A stretch of DNA of 64,000 bases from Litchfieldia salsa (GCF_900104555.1 NZ_FNJU01000001.1:800152-864151); one strand, 5' to 3'. Positions 17,355 through 27,551 are shown, counted from the stretch's first letter. Notes: a model not told the origin generated them from the letters alone. Made by a program: numbers and translations.

Positions 17355-18496
17355 AAAAAATCGCTATTTTTACGGATACTTACGCACCTGATGTCAACGG
17401 GGTTGCAAGGACATTAAAAAGATTAACAACCTACTTAGAAAAACAAGGGGTTGAATATAGAGTTTTTGCACCCGAGAGTACAAGTCAAACCATTTTCGAG
17501 CATCAAATACATCGTTTTATTAGTCTCCCTTTTTTCTTATATCCTGAATGCCGATTAGGATTACCGAACCTTCCTTCCATTAAATCAGAGCTTCAACTTT
17601 TCAAACCAGACTTAATTCATATTGCAACTCCATTCAATATTGGTCTAACAGGATTGCATTACGCAAAAAAAATGAACATTCCAGTTGTGGGCTCTTATCA
17701 TACTAATTTTGATCAATATCTAAACTATTATGAGCTACAGTTTTTATCTAAGGTTCTTTGGAAGTATATGCATTGGTTTCATCGGCCATTTAAGAGAATT
17801 TTTGTCCCCTCTAAAGAAACCTTAACTGATTTAAAAAAGCATGGATTCACCAATCTAAGTATTTGGCCAAGGGGTATTGACTGTAATCTATTCCACCCAA
17901 ATCATTCAAGAGAAGTATTCCTGAATAAATATCAAATCAAATCAACCTATATCCTTACTTATGTTGGCAGATTATCACCAGAAAAGGACGTAACAACATT
18001 AATTGAAATAGCTATGGCGATTCCAAACTATTTACATGATCAAATACAATGGTTAATCGTTGGGGACGGTCCTTCTAAAGATGAAATGATGAAAACCGCA
18101 CCACCTAACATGACCTTTACTGGCTTTCTAAATGGAGAAGAATTAGCTGAAGTATATGCTTGTTCTGACTTGTTTATTTTTCCATCCCCAACAGAAACCT
18201 TTGGTAATGTTGTATTAGAATCGCTTGCTTGCGGTACTCCAGTTATTGGAGCAAATTCTGGAGGTGTCAAAAGTATCATTCAGCATGAAAGAAATGGTTT
18301 ACTTTGTAACCCAAATCAAGTTGATGAGTTTGTTTCAGCCATTCTTAAGTTGATAAATGATGGTCATTACCGAAAGGAAATGGGGCTAGCTGGACGGTCC
18401 TACGCATTAACGCAATCTTGGGATGTTATTTTTGATAATCTGCTTACTGAATACATTGAAATACTTCATACACAAGAAGACGTAAAATACGCTTAA
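17351..18496 (+). CDS. GT4 glycosyltransferase
   Basis: GT-B fold glycosyltransferase of 381 residues. The N-terminal IFTDTYAPDVNGVARTLKRL is typical of the alpha-mannosyl/glucosyl-diacylglycerol transferase group (MgtA-like). The donor-binding YVGRLSPEKDV is near residue 203 and the EX7E stretch PTETFGNVVLESLACGTPVIG near residues 280-300. It is translationally coupled (ATGA) to the PAP2 phosphatase. A glycolipid product is plausible, but acceptor and donor are unknown. No membrane segment is obvious, as expected for a peripheral enzyme. Confidence 0.88.
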   Translation: MKKIAIFTDTYAPDVNGVARTLKRLTTYLEKQGVEYRVFAPESTSQTIFEHQIHRFISLPFFLYPECRLGLPNLPSIKSELQLFKPDLIHIATPFNIGLTGLHYAKKMNIPVVGSYHTNFDQYLNYYELQFLSKVLWKYMHWFHRPFKRIFVPSKETLTDLKKHGFTNLSIWPRGIDCNLFHPNHSREVFLNKYQIKSTYILTYVGRLSPEKDVTTLIEIAMAIPNYLHDQIQWLIVGDGPSKDEMMKTAPPNMTFTGFLNGEELAEVYACSDLFIFPSPTETFGNVVLESLACGTPVIGANSGGVKSIIQHERNGLLCNPNQVDEFVSAILKLINDGHYRKEMGLAGRSYALTQSWDVIFDNLLTEYIEILHTQEDVKYA

Positions 18497-18645
18497 TTTT
18501 AAATCATCCATTTATAGAACCACCCTACTTATCCCTTTTCTTATTACTTATCTGTGCTTACCTTTATAAGGAAGCACTTTTTTTGATTGTTTAAGACGAA
18601 TTCATGGTATGATAAAAAGGAACTATAACAATAAGGAGTAATGTT

Positions 18646-19524
18646 ATGACAATTGCTTTAGTTCTTTTATCAGGGCTCATTACAATAGCCTTAATTATCT
18701 ATATATTAAGTGGAAAGAAAGGGAAACCTTTTAAACGTATAGCATCGATTTATTCTCTTTTATTTTTCAGCTTATTTAGCATCTTGTTTGTTCACCATAC
18801 TGACTGGCAGCGTGTTAGTGACAGGGTCAAAGCATTCAGAACTGATCATAATAATAAGCCGATTACACAACCTGTCGAAGCTGTTGTGGCACATGCTGAA
18901 GCTCAGCCAGCACCAATAAAATCATCAGTTTTGCTTGATGCACCTGTAATTAATCAATTTCCTGGGCTTCCTCGAGGTTGTGAAGTAACGAGCTTGGCCA
19001 TGTTACTTCAAGATGCAGGGGTTAACATTGATAAAATGACACTTGCTAAAGCTGTCCGGAAGGATCAAACTCCATATAAAGAAGCTGATGGCAAGATTTA
19101 CTTCGGTAATCCTAATATTGGCTTTGTTGGAGATATGTATTCATTCAATAATAAAGGGTATGGTGTTTATCACGGACCAATTGCAGATTTAGCTGATCAA
19201 TTTCTGCCTGGACAAATAATTGATTTTACAGGAAGTGACTTTGAAGAGGTAAAGAAGCACTTATCAAAAGACACACCTGTATGGATCATTACAAATGTTC
19301 ACTACAAGGAACTATCGCCTTCTTTATTTGAAACTTGGCATACGAGTGAGGGACTGATAGATATTACCTTCAAGGAACATTCAGTATTAATTACAGGTTA
19401 TGATGATAAGTATATTTATTTTAATGATCCTCAAACAGGAACAAAAAATAAAAAAGCACCCAAAGAGGACTTCATAAAGGCTTGGGAACAAATGGGGAGA
19501 CAAGCTATTACCTATTATCAATAA
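18646..19524 (+). CDS. Membrane-anchored C39-like cysteine peptidase family protein
   Basis: Two N-terminal hydrophobic segments (about residues 3-21 and 32-48) precede a linker and a Peptidase_C39_2-type domain from about residue 98. The catalytic Cys lies in LPRGCEVTSLAM and the His in KEHSVLITGYDD, followed by YIYFNDP, which supplies the Asp region. The domain is predicted outside the cell. Members of this family are common single-gene surface proteins in Bacillus; the substrate is unknown and there is no ABC transporter nearby as in bacteriocin processing. ATG with AAGGAG upstream; own terminator downstream. Confidence 0.85.
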   Translation: MTIALVLLSGLITIALIIYILSGKKGKPFKRIASIYSLLFFSLFSILFVHHTDWQRVSDRVKAFRTDHNNKPITQPVEAVVAHAEAQPAPIKSSVLLDAPVINQFPGLPRGCEVTSLAMLLQDAGVNIDKMTLAKAVRKDQTPYKEADGKIYFGNPNIGFVGDMYSFNNKGYGVYHGPIADLADQFLPGQIIDFTGSDFEEVKKHLSKDTPVWIITNVHYKELSPSLFETWHTSEGLIDITFKEHSVLITGYDDKYIYFNDPQTGTKNKKAPKEDFIKAWEQMGRQAITYYQ

Positions 19525-19530
19525 AAAGAC

Positions 19531-19563
19531 AAAATCACGCTCTATTAAGTGCGTGATTTTTGT
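19531..19563. terminator. Bidirectional terminator
   Basis: Perfect AAAATCACGC/GCGTGATTTT stem between the C39-like gene and convergent asnB, with A/T flanks. Confidence 0.85.
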
Positions 19564-19575
19564 TTGTTTATTACA

Positions 19576-21474
19576 TTAAACACCAGCAGGTGCTTTTGTT
19601 TCTTTATAGACGTTCGAAAAGTCATAAACTTTCTCAACGTAGACTTGATGCCAAACCATGAAAACAAGAACGGTCCATATTTTCCGGCTATGATCATGCT
19701 TACCTTTACAATGTTCGTCCAACAGGTTTAAAATCAAATTCTTATTAAATAAATGAGCCGTATCACTTTGGTTAATGATATTTACTGCCCAATCGTGCAT
19801 TTCATTTTTCAACCAATGCCTAATTGGTACAGGAAACCCAAGTTTCTTTCGTTCAAGCACATGGTCTGGTACAATTCCTTCAACTGCTTTACGAAGAATG
19901 TACTTTGTTGTATTGTTAGCTGTCTTCAATTCAGGTGAGATTTTTGAAGCAACATCAAACACAACTTTATCCAAGAATGGAACACGTAATTCCAATGAAT
20001 GTGCCATTGTCATCTTATCTGCTTTTAGTAAGATATCTCCACGTAACCATGTGTGTATATCAATATACTGCATGCGGTTTACAGGTTCATACCCTCTTGT
20101 CTCTTGATAAAAAGGAGCCGTAATGTTTGTATAGTCTAATCCCGCTTTATATCCTTTTAAAAGATGCTTCTTTTCATCCTCAGCAAACATTTTTGCATTC
20201 CCAATGTAACGTTCTTCCATTGGAGTAACACCACGTTCGATAAAGCTCTTCCCTCTAACTCCTTCTGGAAGAATCTTTGCGATTTTGCGAAGCATTGCCT
20301 TACCAGGTTCAGGAATCTTGTTGAACACCTCGAGTGACTGAGGCTCACGGTAAATATTATATCCACCGAATAGTTCGTCAGCTCCTTCACCAGATAGCAC
20401 AACAGTTACGTGCTTACGAGCTTCTCTGGCCACAAAGTATAGTGGAACAGCTGCTGGGTCTGCAAGAGGGTCATCCATATGCCATATAATCTTAGGCAGC
20501 TCATTCATATATTCCTCAGGCGAGATCACATAGCTAATGTTTTCGACACCTAGCTTACTTGCTGTTTCTTTTGCGACATCAATTTCACTAAAACCATCTC
20601 GTTCAAACCCGACAGAAAAAGTCTTAATGCTTGGATGAAATTCTTTTGCAATTGAGACAATAATCGAAGAATCAATTCCACCAGATAAAAAGGAACCAAC
20701 AGGAACATCACTTCGCATATGAATCTTCACAGAGTCATATAGGGCGTCACGAATTTCTTTAACCAATTGCTCTTCATTAGCATGTTTTGGTTGAAAAGAT
20801 GCTTTCCAATATGTTTTGATTTCCATCTTTTCACCTAGCTTTTTTGTGAAATAATGACCTGGTTCTAGCTTCTTTATTCCATAAGACATCGTTTCTGGCT
20901 CTGGCACAAATTGATAAGTTAAATAGTATTGAAGAGAATCATAATTTAATACATCATTTTCTAGTGCCAATAGAATACTTTTCTTTTCAGATCCAAAATA
21001 GGTCTTATCTTCATTTTCTAAGTAAAAGAAAGGCTTAATTCCGAATTGATCTCGAGCTCCAAACAAGGTTTGCTCTTGCTTATCCCAAATAACAAAGGCA
21101 AACATTCCTCTTAACTGTTCTACTGCCTTTTCCTTGATATCACTATAAAGAGCAATAATCACTTCAGTATCACAATGTGTTGCAAATTCAAAACCTTTAT
21201 TCACAAGTTCTTCTCTTAATTCCAGATAATTATAAATTTCCCCATTGAAAATAATCCAATATCGCTCATTTTCATAAGAAAGTGGTTGATGACCAGCTTC
21301 GATATCAATAATACTTAAACGTCTAAAGCCAAACTGAATATGATCATCATAAAAATACCCTGCATCATCTGGACCACGATGAGTGATAATCGTGTTCATG
21401 TCTTCAAACTGTGCTTTTTTCACTTCATCTATCGTTGTTTCTTTATCATGTATACATCCTATGAATCCACACAT
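19576..21474 (-). CDS. asnB: Asparagine synthetase, glutamine-hydrolysing
   Basis: Makes asparagine from aspartate, ATP and glutamine. The protein begins MCGFIG, so after Met removal Cys is the N-terminal nucleophile of the class II glutaminase domain (about residues 2-200; RGPDDAGYF and GEIYNYLELREEL are visible). The synthetase domain carries the PP-loop SFLSGGIDSSIIVSIA near residue 260 and LSGEGADELFGGY near residue 345. At 632 residues it equals B. subtilis AsnB in length. The ATG has AAGGTGA 9-10 bases upstream. It follows metK on the same strand, but metK has its own terminator. Confidence 0.97.
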   Translation of the reverse strand: MCGFIGCIHDKETTIDEVKKAQFEDMNTIITHRGPDDAGYFYDDHIQFGFRRLSIIDIEAGHQPLSYENERYWIIFNGEIYNYLELREELVNKGFEFATHCDTEVIIALYSDIKEKAVEQLRGMFAFVIWDKQEQTLFGARDQFGIKPFFYLENEDKTYFGSEKKSILLALENDVLNYDSLQYYLTYQFVPEPETMSYGIKKLEPGHYFTKKLGEKMEIKTYWKASFQPKHANEEQLVKEIRDALYDSVKIHMRSDVPVGSFLSGGIDSSIIVSIAKEFHPSIKTFSVGFERDGFSEIDVAKETASKLGVENISYVISPEEYMNELPKIIWHMDDPLADPAAVPLYFVAREARKHVTVVLSGEGADELFGGYNIYREPQSLEVFNKIPEPGKAMLRKIAKILPEGVRGKSFIERGVTPMEERYIGNAKMFAEDEKKHLLKGYKAGLDYTNITAPFYQETRGYEPVNRMQYIDIHTWLRGDILLKADKMTMAHSLELRVPFLDKVVFDVASKISPELKTANNTTKYILRKAVEGIVPDHVLERKKLGFPVPIRHWLKNEMHDWAVNIINQSDTAHLFNKNLILNLLDEHCKGKHDHSRKIWTVLVFMVWHQVYVEKVYDFSNVYKETKAPAGV

Positions 21475-21639
21475 TTATGTAATTCACCTTCTTATTCTTA
21501 TTATTTTTTCATTATAGACCTGACGATTAGGATTCTAATAGTCAGTGTAACCAATACTCTAGATTGTAACATAATCAATATTCTATTTGACGTCTTTTTC
21601 TACAAAAAGTTACATATTCAGATGGATTATTTTCCACAC

Positions 21640-21671
21640 AAAAAGAGTTACACGAATGTGCAACTCTTTTT
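21640..21671 (-). terminator. metK terminator
   Basis: Stem AAAAAGAGTTACAC/GTGCAACTCTTTTT with one mismatch, directly after metK on the minus strand and A/T-flanked on both sides. Confidence 0.82.
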
Positions 21672-21677
21672 ATTCAT

Positions 21678-22877
21678 TTATTTTAGAGCTTGAGCTTTTA
21701 GAGTCTCTGCTTTATCTGTTCTTTCCCATGGTAAGTCTAAATCTGTACGACCAAAATGACCGTATGCAGCTGTTTGTTTATAAATTGGACGACGTAGGTC
21801 TAGCATCTTAATGATTCCTGCAGGACGTAAATCGAAATTACTACGTACAACTTCTACAAGTACTTCTTCTGACACTTGACCCGTACCAAACGTATCAATT
21901 GCAATTGAAACTGGTTGAGCAACACCAATCGCATAAGCTAATTGGACTTCACACTTATCTGCTAGTCCTGAAGCCACAATATTTTTGGCAACATAACGTG
22001 CTGCATATGCTGCAGAACGGTCAACTTTCGTTGCGTCTTTTCCTGAGAATGCTCCCCCACCATGACGAGCATAACCACCGTAAGTATCAACGATGATTTT
22101 ACGTCCTGTTAAACCAGCGTCACCTTGAGGTCCACCGATAACGAAACGGCCAGTCGGATTGATAAAGTATTTCGTGTCTTCATCAATTAATTCACTCGGA
22201 ACTACTGGTTTAATAACATGTTCCTTTATGTTACGTTGAATCTGTTCTAGAGAAACTTCAGGGTGATGTTGAGTCGAGATAACAATCGTGTCGATTCTCA
22301 CAGGCTTATCATTTTCATCATATTCAACGGTTACTTGTGTTTTTCCATCCGGACGTAGGTATGGTAAGATATCCTCTTTACGAACTTCAGTTAATCGACG
22401 AGCTAATTTGTGAGCTAATGAAATCGGAAGGGGCATAAGTTCCTTTGTTTCATTAATCGCGAAACCAAACATTAAACCTTGGTCACCAGCTCCAATTGCA
22501 TCAATTTCCTCATCGGTCATTTGTCCTTCTCGAGCTTCTAGAGCCTGGTCAACACCCATTGCGATATCTGCTGATTGTTCATCAATTGATGTTAATACAG
22601 CACATGTTTCAGCATCAAAGCCATATTTTGCACGAGTATATCCAATTCCACGTATTGTTTCACGTACAATTTTAGGAATATCAACATATGTAGACGTTGT
22701 AATTTCCCCTGCAACTAGAACCAAACCTGTTGTCACTGATGTTTCACAAGCAACACGCGCATTTGGATCATTTGTTAAAATTGCATCAAGAATTGAATCA
22801 GAAATTTGGTCAGAAATTTTATCCGGATGTCCCTCTGTTACTGATTCTGATGTAAATAAACGGCGTTTTTTTGACAT
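21678..22877 (-). CDS. metK: S-adenosylmethionine synthetase
   Basis: Forms SAM from methionine and ATP. Signature stretches are present: [20 protein letters not shown] near the N-terminus, [10 protein letters not shown] near residue 125, and [19 protein letters not shown] near residue 270 (the P-loop-like region). The length of 399 residues is normal. ATG 22877 is preceded by GGAGGAAGC. A SAM-I riboswitch with terminator lies upstream at 23130-23337, so transcription should drop when SAM is abundant. Confidence 0.98.
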   Translation of the reverse strand: MSKKRRLFTSESVTEGHPDKISDQISDSILDAILTNDPNARVACETSVTTGLVLVAGEITTSTYVDIPKIVRETIRGIGYTRAKYGFDAETCAVLTSIDEQSADIAMGVDQALEAREGQMTDEEIDAIGAGDQGLMFGFAINETKELMPLPISLAHKLARRLTEVRKEDILPYLRPDGKTQVTVEYDENDKPVRIDTIVISTQHHPEVSLEQIQRNIKEHVIKPVVPSELIDEDTKYFINPTGRFVIGGPQGDAGLTGRKIIVDTYGGYARHGGGAFSGKDATKVDRSAAYAARYVAKNIVASGLADKCEVQLAYAIGVAQPVSIAIDTFGTGQVSEEVLVEVVRSNFDLRPAGIIKMLDLRRPIYKQTAAYGHFGRTDLDLPWERTDKAETLKAQALK

Positions 22878-23129
22878 GACAAACGCTTCCTCCTTTATAA
22901 ATGGTGAAACAGGTGAAGCCTGTTCACATTGTTTTAGATACGGTACTCATTCCCTTAGTATTCATAACTTAAGCCCATTTTATGAAGAAAACTTCGCTAA
23001 AACGCTCTAAACAAATTGTGAAGTGTGTTTTTCGTAAGTGAACTATTTATGTAAATCACAACGTAAAGATAGACTAGCCATCGTTTCTTAAGAATTTTCT
23101 ATTAGCAAATCACGATACATATATACAAT

Positions 23130-23337
23130 AAAAAACCTTTCCTTCATCTAGAGGAAAGGGTCCATTTATGTAATCGCCTTTCACTCTTATCGCTCAAAGC
23201 ATAAAGCCTTGCATCAGGTTAGCACCTTATCACCAAATCAAATGAAGCTAGGGGAAATTAATCCCTTAACTATAAATAGAATAGTAATGGTTGCCGGGTT
23301 TCATGGGGCCTGTCCCTCCACCAGCTCGGGATAAGAG
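23130..23337 (-). promoter_or_regulatory. SAM-I (S-box) riboswitch with terminator, controlling metK
   Basis: Read on the minus strand, the aptamer starts CTCTTATCCCGAGC at 23337 and carries the conserved GGTGGAGGGACAGGCCC, GAAACCCGGCAACC, GGTGCTAACCTGATGCAAGG and closing GATAAGAG stretches (to about 23184). A terminator stem, ACCCTTTCCTC with GAAGGAAAGGT, and a T-run follow at 23130-23161. Known mechanism: SAM binding frees the terminator. About 250 further bases separate the terminator from the metK start, a long leader with no obvious content. Confidence 0.95.
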
Positions 23338-23565
23338 AGTATCCGTTCAATGACATATCATAACGTACCGAACATACAGTGTCAACAATGAAGTCACAAA
23401 GATTTTAAGGATGTACTACTTTTACTCTATATTCACTTTCCGGTTAAATTTGCATAAAATAGATAATTATAGTATGAAACATTAAAACCAATGTGTTATA
23501 CTTATTCCGAGTAAAATGATAACGTTTTCTCAACTTCTTATTTTCTGGCAAAAGGTGGGGTTTTT

Positions 23566-25155
23566 ATGAGTTCAGTTGATATAATAGCAGAAAAAATTAG
23601 CACATTATTGAGGCAAAATCATTTCTATCATAATTTATCAGTTCCTTGTCTTGTTGAGAAAATCCTTGCGAGAAATGAAGCGGTCTTAACCTCAACAGGA
23701 GCCATCGGTGCAACAACAGGTAAATATACAGGCCGTTCACCTAAAGATAAATATATTGTAAAAGAACCTTCTATACTTGAAAAAATTAATTGGGGGAGCA
23801 TCAATCAACCCATATCATCAGAGAGCTTCGAAAAATTATATAGAAAAATAATAAACTATCTACATCAAAAGGAAGAGATATTTGTTTTTGATGGATATGC
23901 TGGTGCTGACATTAACCACCGAATGGGAATTCGTGTCATAAATGAGTATGCATGGCATAATCTTTTTGCAAGACAATTATTTATTCGCCCTACTGAAGAT
24001 GAACTTGCGAGCCATACTCCTGATTTTACTGTCATATCCGCTCCAACCTTTAAAGCAAATCCACTAGAAGACGGTACAAACTCTGAAACATTCATCATCA
24101 TTTCTTTCGAGAAAAGAATCGTTCTAATTGGTGGAACTGAATATGCTGGAGAAATGAAAAAAGCAATTTTCTCTTGTATGAACTATCTTTTACCTCAAAA
24201 AGGGATATTACCAATGCATTGTTCAGCCAATGTCGGTATAGAAGGCGATGTCGCACTTTTTTTTGGTTTATCTGGAACTGGTAAAACAACTTTGTCTGCT
24301 GATGTGACAAGGAAACTGATCGGCGATGATGAACATGGCTGGTCTAGTTCAGGTGTTTTTAATATAGAAGGCGGTTGTTATGCAAAGTGTATTTCTTTAT
24401 CACGAGAGAAGGAACCACAAATCTTTGATAGCATTCGATTTGGCTCAGTATTAGAAAATGTTGCAATTAATGAGGAGACCAGAGTGGCAGATTATGAAGA
24501 TGGTTCTCTCACTGAAAACACTCGTGCAGCCTATCCGATACAGGCGATGGATAACATTGTTGATCCAAGTCTAGCAGGACACCCAACAACCATTATTTTT
24601 CTTACAGCAGATGCGTTTGGAGTGTTACCTCCGATTAGTAAGTTAACAAGAGAGCAAGCCATGTATCATTTCTTAAGTGGTTATACAAGTAAACTAGCAG
24701 GAACAGAACGGGGAATCACTTCTCCTGAAGCAACTTTCTCAACATGCTTTGGAGCACCATTCTTACCCCTTCCGGCAACAACCTATGCAGATATGCTAGG
24801 TGGACTTATTGACCAACATCATGTTCAAGTGTATTTAGTAAATACAGGATGGACAGGTGGAGAATACGGGGTTGGCGAACGAGTAAAGCTTAAATACACT
24901 CGTGCTATGATCCAAGCTGCAATTGAGGGAGACCTCCTTCACACTGAAACAATTAAAGCTGACAATGTCTTTGGGTTAGAGATCCCCCTTCATGTCCCAG
25001 GCGTACCTGATGATGTGCTACAGCCAGCTAAAACATGGGTCGATCAAAATGCTTACTATATTAAAGCCAAAGAATTAGCGTTAAAGTTCAAAGAAAACTT
25101 TAAACAATTTTCAAATGTTGCAGAAGAAGTGTATGAAAAGGGCGGCCCACTTTAA
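23566..25155 (+). CDS. pckA: Phosphoenolpyruvate carboxykinase (ATP)
   Basis: Gluconeogenic enzyme converting oxaloacetate and ATP to PEP. Kinase-1a P-loop [13 protein letters not shown] near residue 235, IGDDEHGWS just after, the substrate stretch [11 protein letters not shown] near residue 55, and [16 protein letters not shown] near residue 345 identify it. At 529 residues it is of normal length. The ATG is behind AAAGGTGGGG. It is divergent from metK, as in B. subtilis, where pckA is glucose-repressed. A weak cre-like sequence is seen upstream but does not fit well. Confidence 0.97.
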   Translation: MSSVDIIAEKISTLLRQNHFYHNLSVPCLVEKILARNEAVLTSTGAIGATTGKYTGRSPKDKYIVKEPSILEKINWGSINQPISSESFEKLYRKIINYLHQKEEIFVFDGYAGADINHRMGIRVINEYAWHNLFARQLFIRPTEDELASHTPDFTVISAPTFKANPLEDGTNSETFIIISFEKRIVLIGGTEYAGEMKKAIFSCMNYLLPQKGILPMHCSANVGIEGDVALFFGLSGTGKTTLSADVTRKLIGDDEHGWSSSGVFNIEGGCYAKCISLSREKEPQIFDSIRFGSVLENVAINEETRVADYEDGSLTENTRAAYPIQAMDNIVDPSLAGHPTTIIFLTADAFGVLPPISKLTREQAMYHFLSGYTSKLAGTERGITSPEATFSTCFGAPFLPLPATTYADMLGGLIDQHHVQVYLVNTGWTGGEYGVGERVKLKYTRAMIQAAIEGDLLHTETIKADNVFGLEIPLHVPGVPDDVLQPAKTWVDQNAYYIKAKELALKFKENFKQFSNVAEEVYEKGGPL

Positions 25156-25158
25156 AGA

Positions 25159-25345
25159 TTGATTCTGTCCTTCTTGAACAGTTATGAAAGACAAAATCCT
25201 TATCACCAACACTAAAATGTCCTTCATCAGCCCATGATGGACAAAGACCCAAGAGAAGAGTGCTTCATCAGGGTTATGAAGGACAAAATCTCCATTACCC
25301 CAAACCGAAATGTCCCTCATACTAGCTATGAAGGACATTTCCTTA
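25159..25345. repeat. Intergenic array of ATGAAGGACA...TGTCCTTCAT repeat units
   Basis: Two imperfect direct copies of ~47 bp (25181-25227 and 25273-25320) each begin GTTATGAA(A/G)GACAAAATC and end AAATGTCC(T/C)TCAT. Each unit is bounded by a short inverted repeat, ATGAAGGACA/TGTCCTTCAT. Degenerate partial copies flank them: TGTCCTTCTTGAACA near 25167, ATGATGGACA...GCTTCAT at 25234-25268, and ATGAAGGACATTT near 25328. No gene lies here. It follows pckA and precedes the convergent ytmB. Confidence 0.7.
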
Positions 25346-25368
25346 ATCTAAATCAATCATTTCTCAAC

Positions 25369-25611
25369 CTAGTTAGTCGAATTCAACTTAATTAATTCAT
25401 ATGTAATGAGGGTTCGATTTTGTTCTAATTCGAGCTTTTTGATGAGTGCTTGTCCGCTTGTCTCACTATCTAATGTCTTTCTAACTTCTACAGGTATTTC
25501 AATTGGATATAAGCGATAGCCTTCTTTAACAACTGTAAAAAGATTTTCTTCAATTCTTTCTTCTTTACCCTTAGTGACAATTAAAGTGTTAAGTTCAAGT
25601 GGCATCCCCAT
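25369..25611 (-). CDS. ytmB: YtmB-like protein (DUF2584)
   Basis: Eighty-residue soluble protein beginning MGMPLELNTLIVTKGKEERI, which I recognise as the Bacillus YtmB family; length is identical to the B. subtilis protein. Predicted mostly beta, with the conserved GYRLYPIEIPVEVRKT stretch. Function is unknown. It lies 38 bases after ytmA on the same strand, in the order seen in B. subtilis between pckA and ytlA. GGAGCG lies upstream of the ATG. Confidence 0.88.
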   Translation of the reverse strand: MGMPLELNTLIVTKGKEERIEENLFTVVKEGYRLYPIEIPVEVRKTLDSETSGQALIKKLELEQNRTLITYELIKLNSTN

Positions 25612-25649
25612 TGTATTTCGCTCCTTATTTTCATTCTAATCTTATCATA

Positions 25650-26444
25650 TCATTTCTTCGCTTGGTTTTTCATCCATTGAGTCAAATGTTTGACGGTTTG
25701 ACGATTTTCAAAAGGAGGAAAATAGTGAGTAAATTGATTATAGTACCAACTAGTAACTTCTTTGCCCAGTTCTTTTAATCTTTTTTCTAGCCGGTAGGAA
25801 TGTTCAATTGAAACATTTTGATCCTTGACTCCATGAATGATAAGGACTGGAGCCATCAACTCTTCAAGATTATAGAGCGGAGTCCTCCACTTATACCGCA
25901 TCGGATATTTCGTTGGTGTCCCTCCAATTACGCGCTTCATCATTCTTCTTAAATCTTTTCGCTCAACATAAGTTAAACTCATATCACTCACACCACCCCA
26001 CGATACAACCGAACAAACTGAGGGTTGATGGATAGCAGTTAAAAGAGCCATTACACCGCCACGTGAAAAACCAAATACATGAATTCTCTCTGCGTTCACC
26101 TTTTCATTTGATTCTAAAGCTTTATAGGCAGCAATGGCATCATAACGGTCATCTCCACCAAAGTCTTCATTCCCTCCCCCACCTTGGTTTCCTCTATAAA
26201 AGGGAGCCATCACTACAAAGCCTTCAGTTGCAAATTGAATAATACGGCCAATGCGAACTTTGCCAACATTTTTAATTCCTCCACGTAAATAGAGAAATCC
26301 ATCATAGCTCCCCTCTGCTTTTGGCTCAGCAAGGAAACCTTTAATTCTTAAACCCTGGCAATAGTATGTAACCAGATATAAGTTGATAGTTGGATTGGGT
26401 GAAGGATATCGTTGTTTTTCAATAATCTCACCTTCATGATACAA
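25650..26444 (-). CDS. ytmA: Prolyl-oligopeptidase-type alpha/beta hydrolase (YtmA)
   Basis: Serine hydrolase of the S9/DLH group. Ser lies in FGFSRGGVMAL, Asp in HGVKDQNVS and His in FTHYFPP, so the triad is complete. LRGGIKNVGKVRIGRIIQFA and FYRGNQGGGGNEDF are family stretches shared with B. subtilis YtmA. The frame opens at GTG 26453, but that codon touches the AAGGAG site; TTG 26444 lies about 8 bases from it and is my choice. Intracellular peptidase or esterase; natural substrate unknown. Confidence 0.86.
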   Translation of the reverse strand: MYHEGEIIEKQRYPSPNPTINLYLVTYYCQGLRIKGFLAEPKAEGSYDGFLYLRGGIKNVGKVRIGRIIQFATEGFVVMAPFYRGNQGGGGNEDFGGDDRYDAIAAYKALESNEKVNAERIHVFGFSRGGVMALLTAIHQPSVCSVVSWGGVSDMSLTYVERKDLRRMMKRVIGGTPTKYPMRYKWRTPLYNLEELMAPVLIIHGVKDQNVSIEHSYRLEKRLKELGKEVTSWYYNQFTHYFPPFENRQTVKHLTQWMKNQAKK

Positions 26445-26567
26445 GCATCTCACTCCTTAAGGTGGAAAAATATTTTTATTTATAGGCATTCACACATTTT
26501 CGGAACCCTACATAGTCTACTGTATAAAATCAAATAGTTTTTTAATACATTAGGAGGTTTATCATTT

Positions 26568-27551
26568 ATGCGTATTTTAACATTATTTTTATCTTTGTTA
26601 CTTATTATTCCTCTTGCCGCTTGTAATAACGATAGTGTTCAGAAGTTAAAAGTAGGTGAAGTTGCCCACACGATTTTTTATGCACCCTTATATGTTGCCC
26701 TATCAGAGGGGTTTTTTGAGGAAGAAGGATTGGAAATTGATTTGACCACTACGGCTGGTGGAGATAAGACAATGACAGCAATCCTTTCCGATGGAATCGA
26801 TATCGGTCTTGTTGGATCAGAAACATCTATTTATGTTGAAGCACAAGGATCAACAGACCCAGTAATCAACTTTGCACAATTAACACAAACCGATGGTACA
26901 TTCCTAGTTTCACGGGAGAAAATAGACAATTTTGATTGGGGTCAACTTAAAGATAGTACATTTCTTGGTCAGCGAAAAGGCGGAATGCCACAAATGGTTG
27001 GTGAATATGTCCTAAAGCAACATGGAATTGATCCACGTAATGATTTAGAGCTTATTCAAAATGTTGACTTTGCAAATATTGCGAGTGCATTTTCTTCAGG
27101 CACCGGTGACTTTGTTCAATTATTTGAGCCGACCGCTAGCATCTTTGAAGAAGAAGGCAGAGGTTATATTATCGCCTCATTTGGAGAAGAGTCAGGTCAT
27201 GTACCTTACACAACATTTATGGCTAAGCAAAGCACCATCGATGAAAACGGAGAAGCAATAGAAAAATTCACACGTGCTATTTATAAAGCACAGCAGTGGG
27301 TAAAAGACCATAAACCAGAAGAAATTGCCGAGGCGATTTCAGAACAATTCCCAGATACTTCAATTGACCTTTTAACCACAGTAGTTGATCGTTACAAGAG
27401 TCAAGGTTCTTTTGCAACAGATCCGATTCTTGGTGAAGAAGAATGGGTTAACCTACAAAATATCATGGATGAAGCCGGAGAACTTCCTGAGCGTATTGAA
27501 CATGATGTCCTTGTGAATACATCTATTGCTGAAAAGGTCATTTCTGAATAG
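26568..27551 (+). CDS. ytlA: ABC transporter substrate-binding lipoprotein (YtlA)
   Basis: Solute-binding lipoprotein of the SsuA/ThiY/NMT1 type. The signal peptide ends in the lipobox LAAC with Cys19. The ligand-binding core contains VGEVAHTIFYAPLYVALSEGFF and LTTTAGGDKTMTAIL, typical of proteins that bind sulfonates, nitrate or thiamine precursors. First gene of a three-gene importer followed by an ATPase and a permease with small or negative gaps. B. subtilis ytlA-C-D has the same order near ytmA; the substrate is not established. ATG behind TTAGGAGG. Confidence 0.9.
   Translation: MRILTLFLSLLLIIPLAACNNDSVQKLKVGEVAHTIFYAPLYVALSEGFFEEEGLEIDLTTTAGGDKTMTAILSDGIDIGLVGSETSIYVEAQGSTDPVINFAQLTQTDGTFLVSREKIDNFDWGQLKDSTFLGQRKGGMPQMVGEYVLKQHGIDPRNDLELIQNVDFANIASAFSSGTGDFVQLFEPTASIFEEEGRGYIIASFGEESGHVPYTTFMAKQSTIDENGEAIEKFTRAIYKAQQWVKDHKPEEIAEAISEQFPDTSIDLLTTVVDRYKSQGSFATDPILGEEEWVNLQNIMDEAGELPERIEHDVLVNTSIAEKVISE

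Noticed and set aside
23515..23535. cre-like sequence upstream of pckA (TGATAACGTTTTCT)
   Set aside because: Two defined consensus positions mismatch; not strong enough to call.
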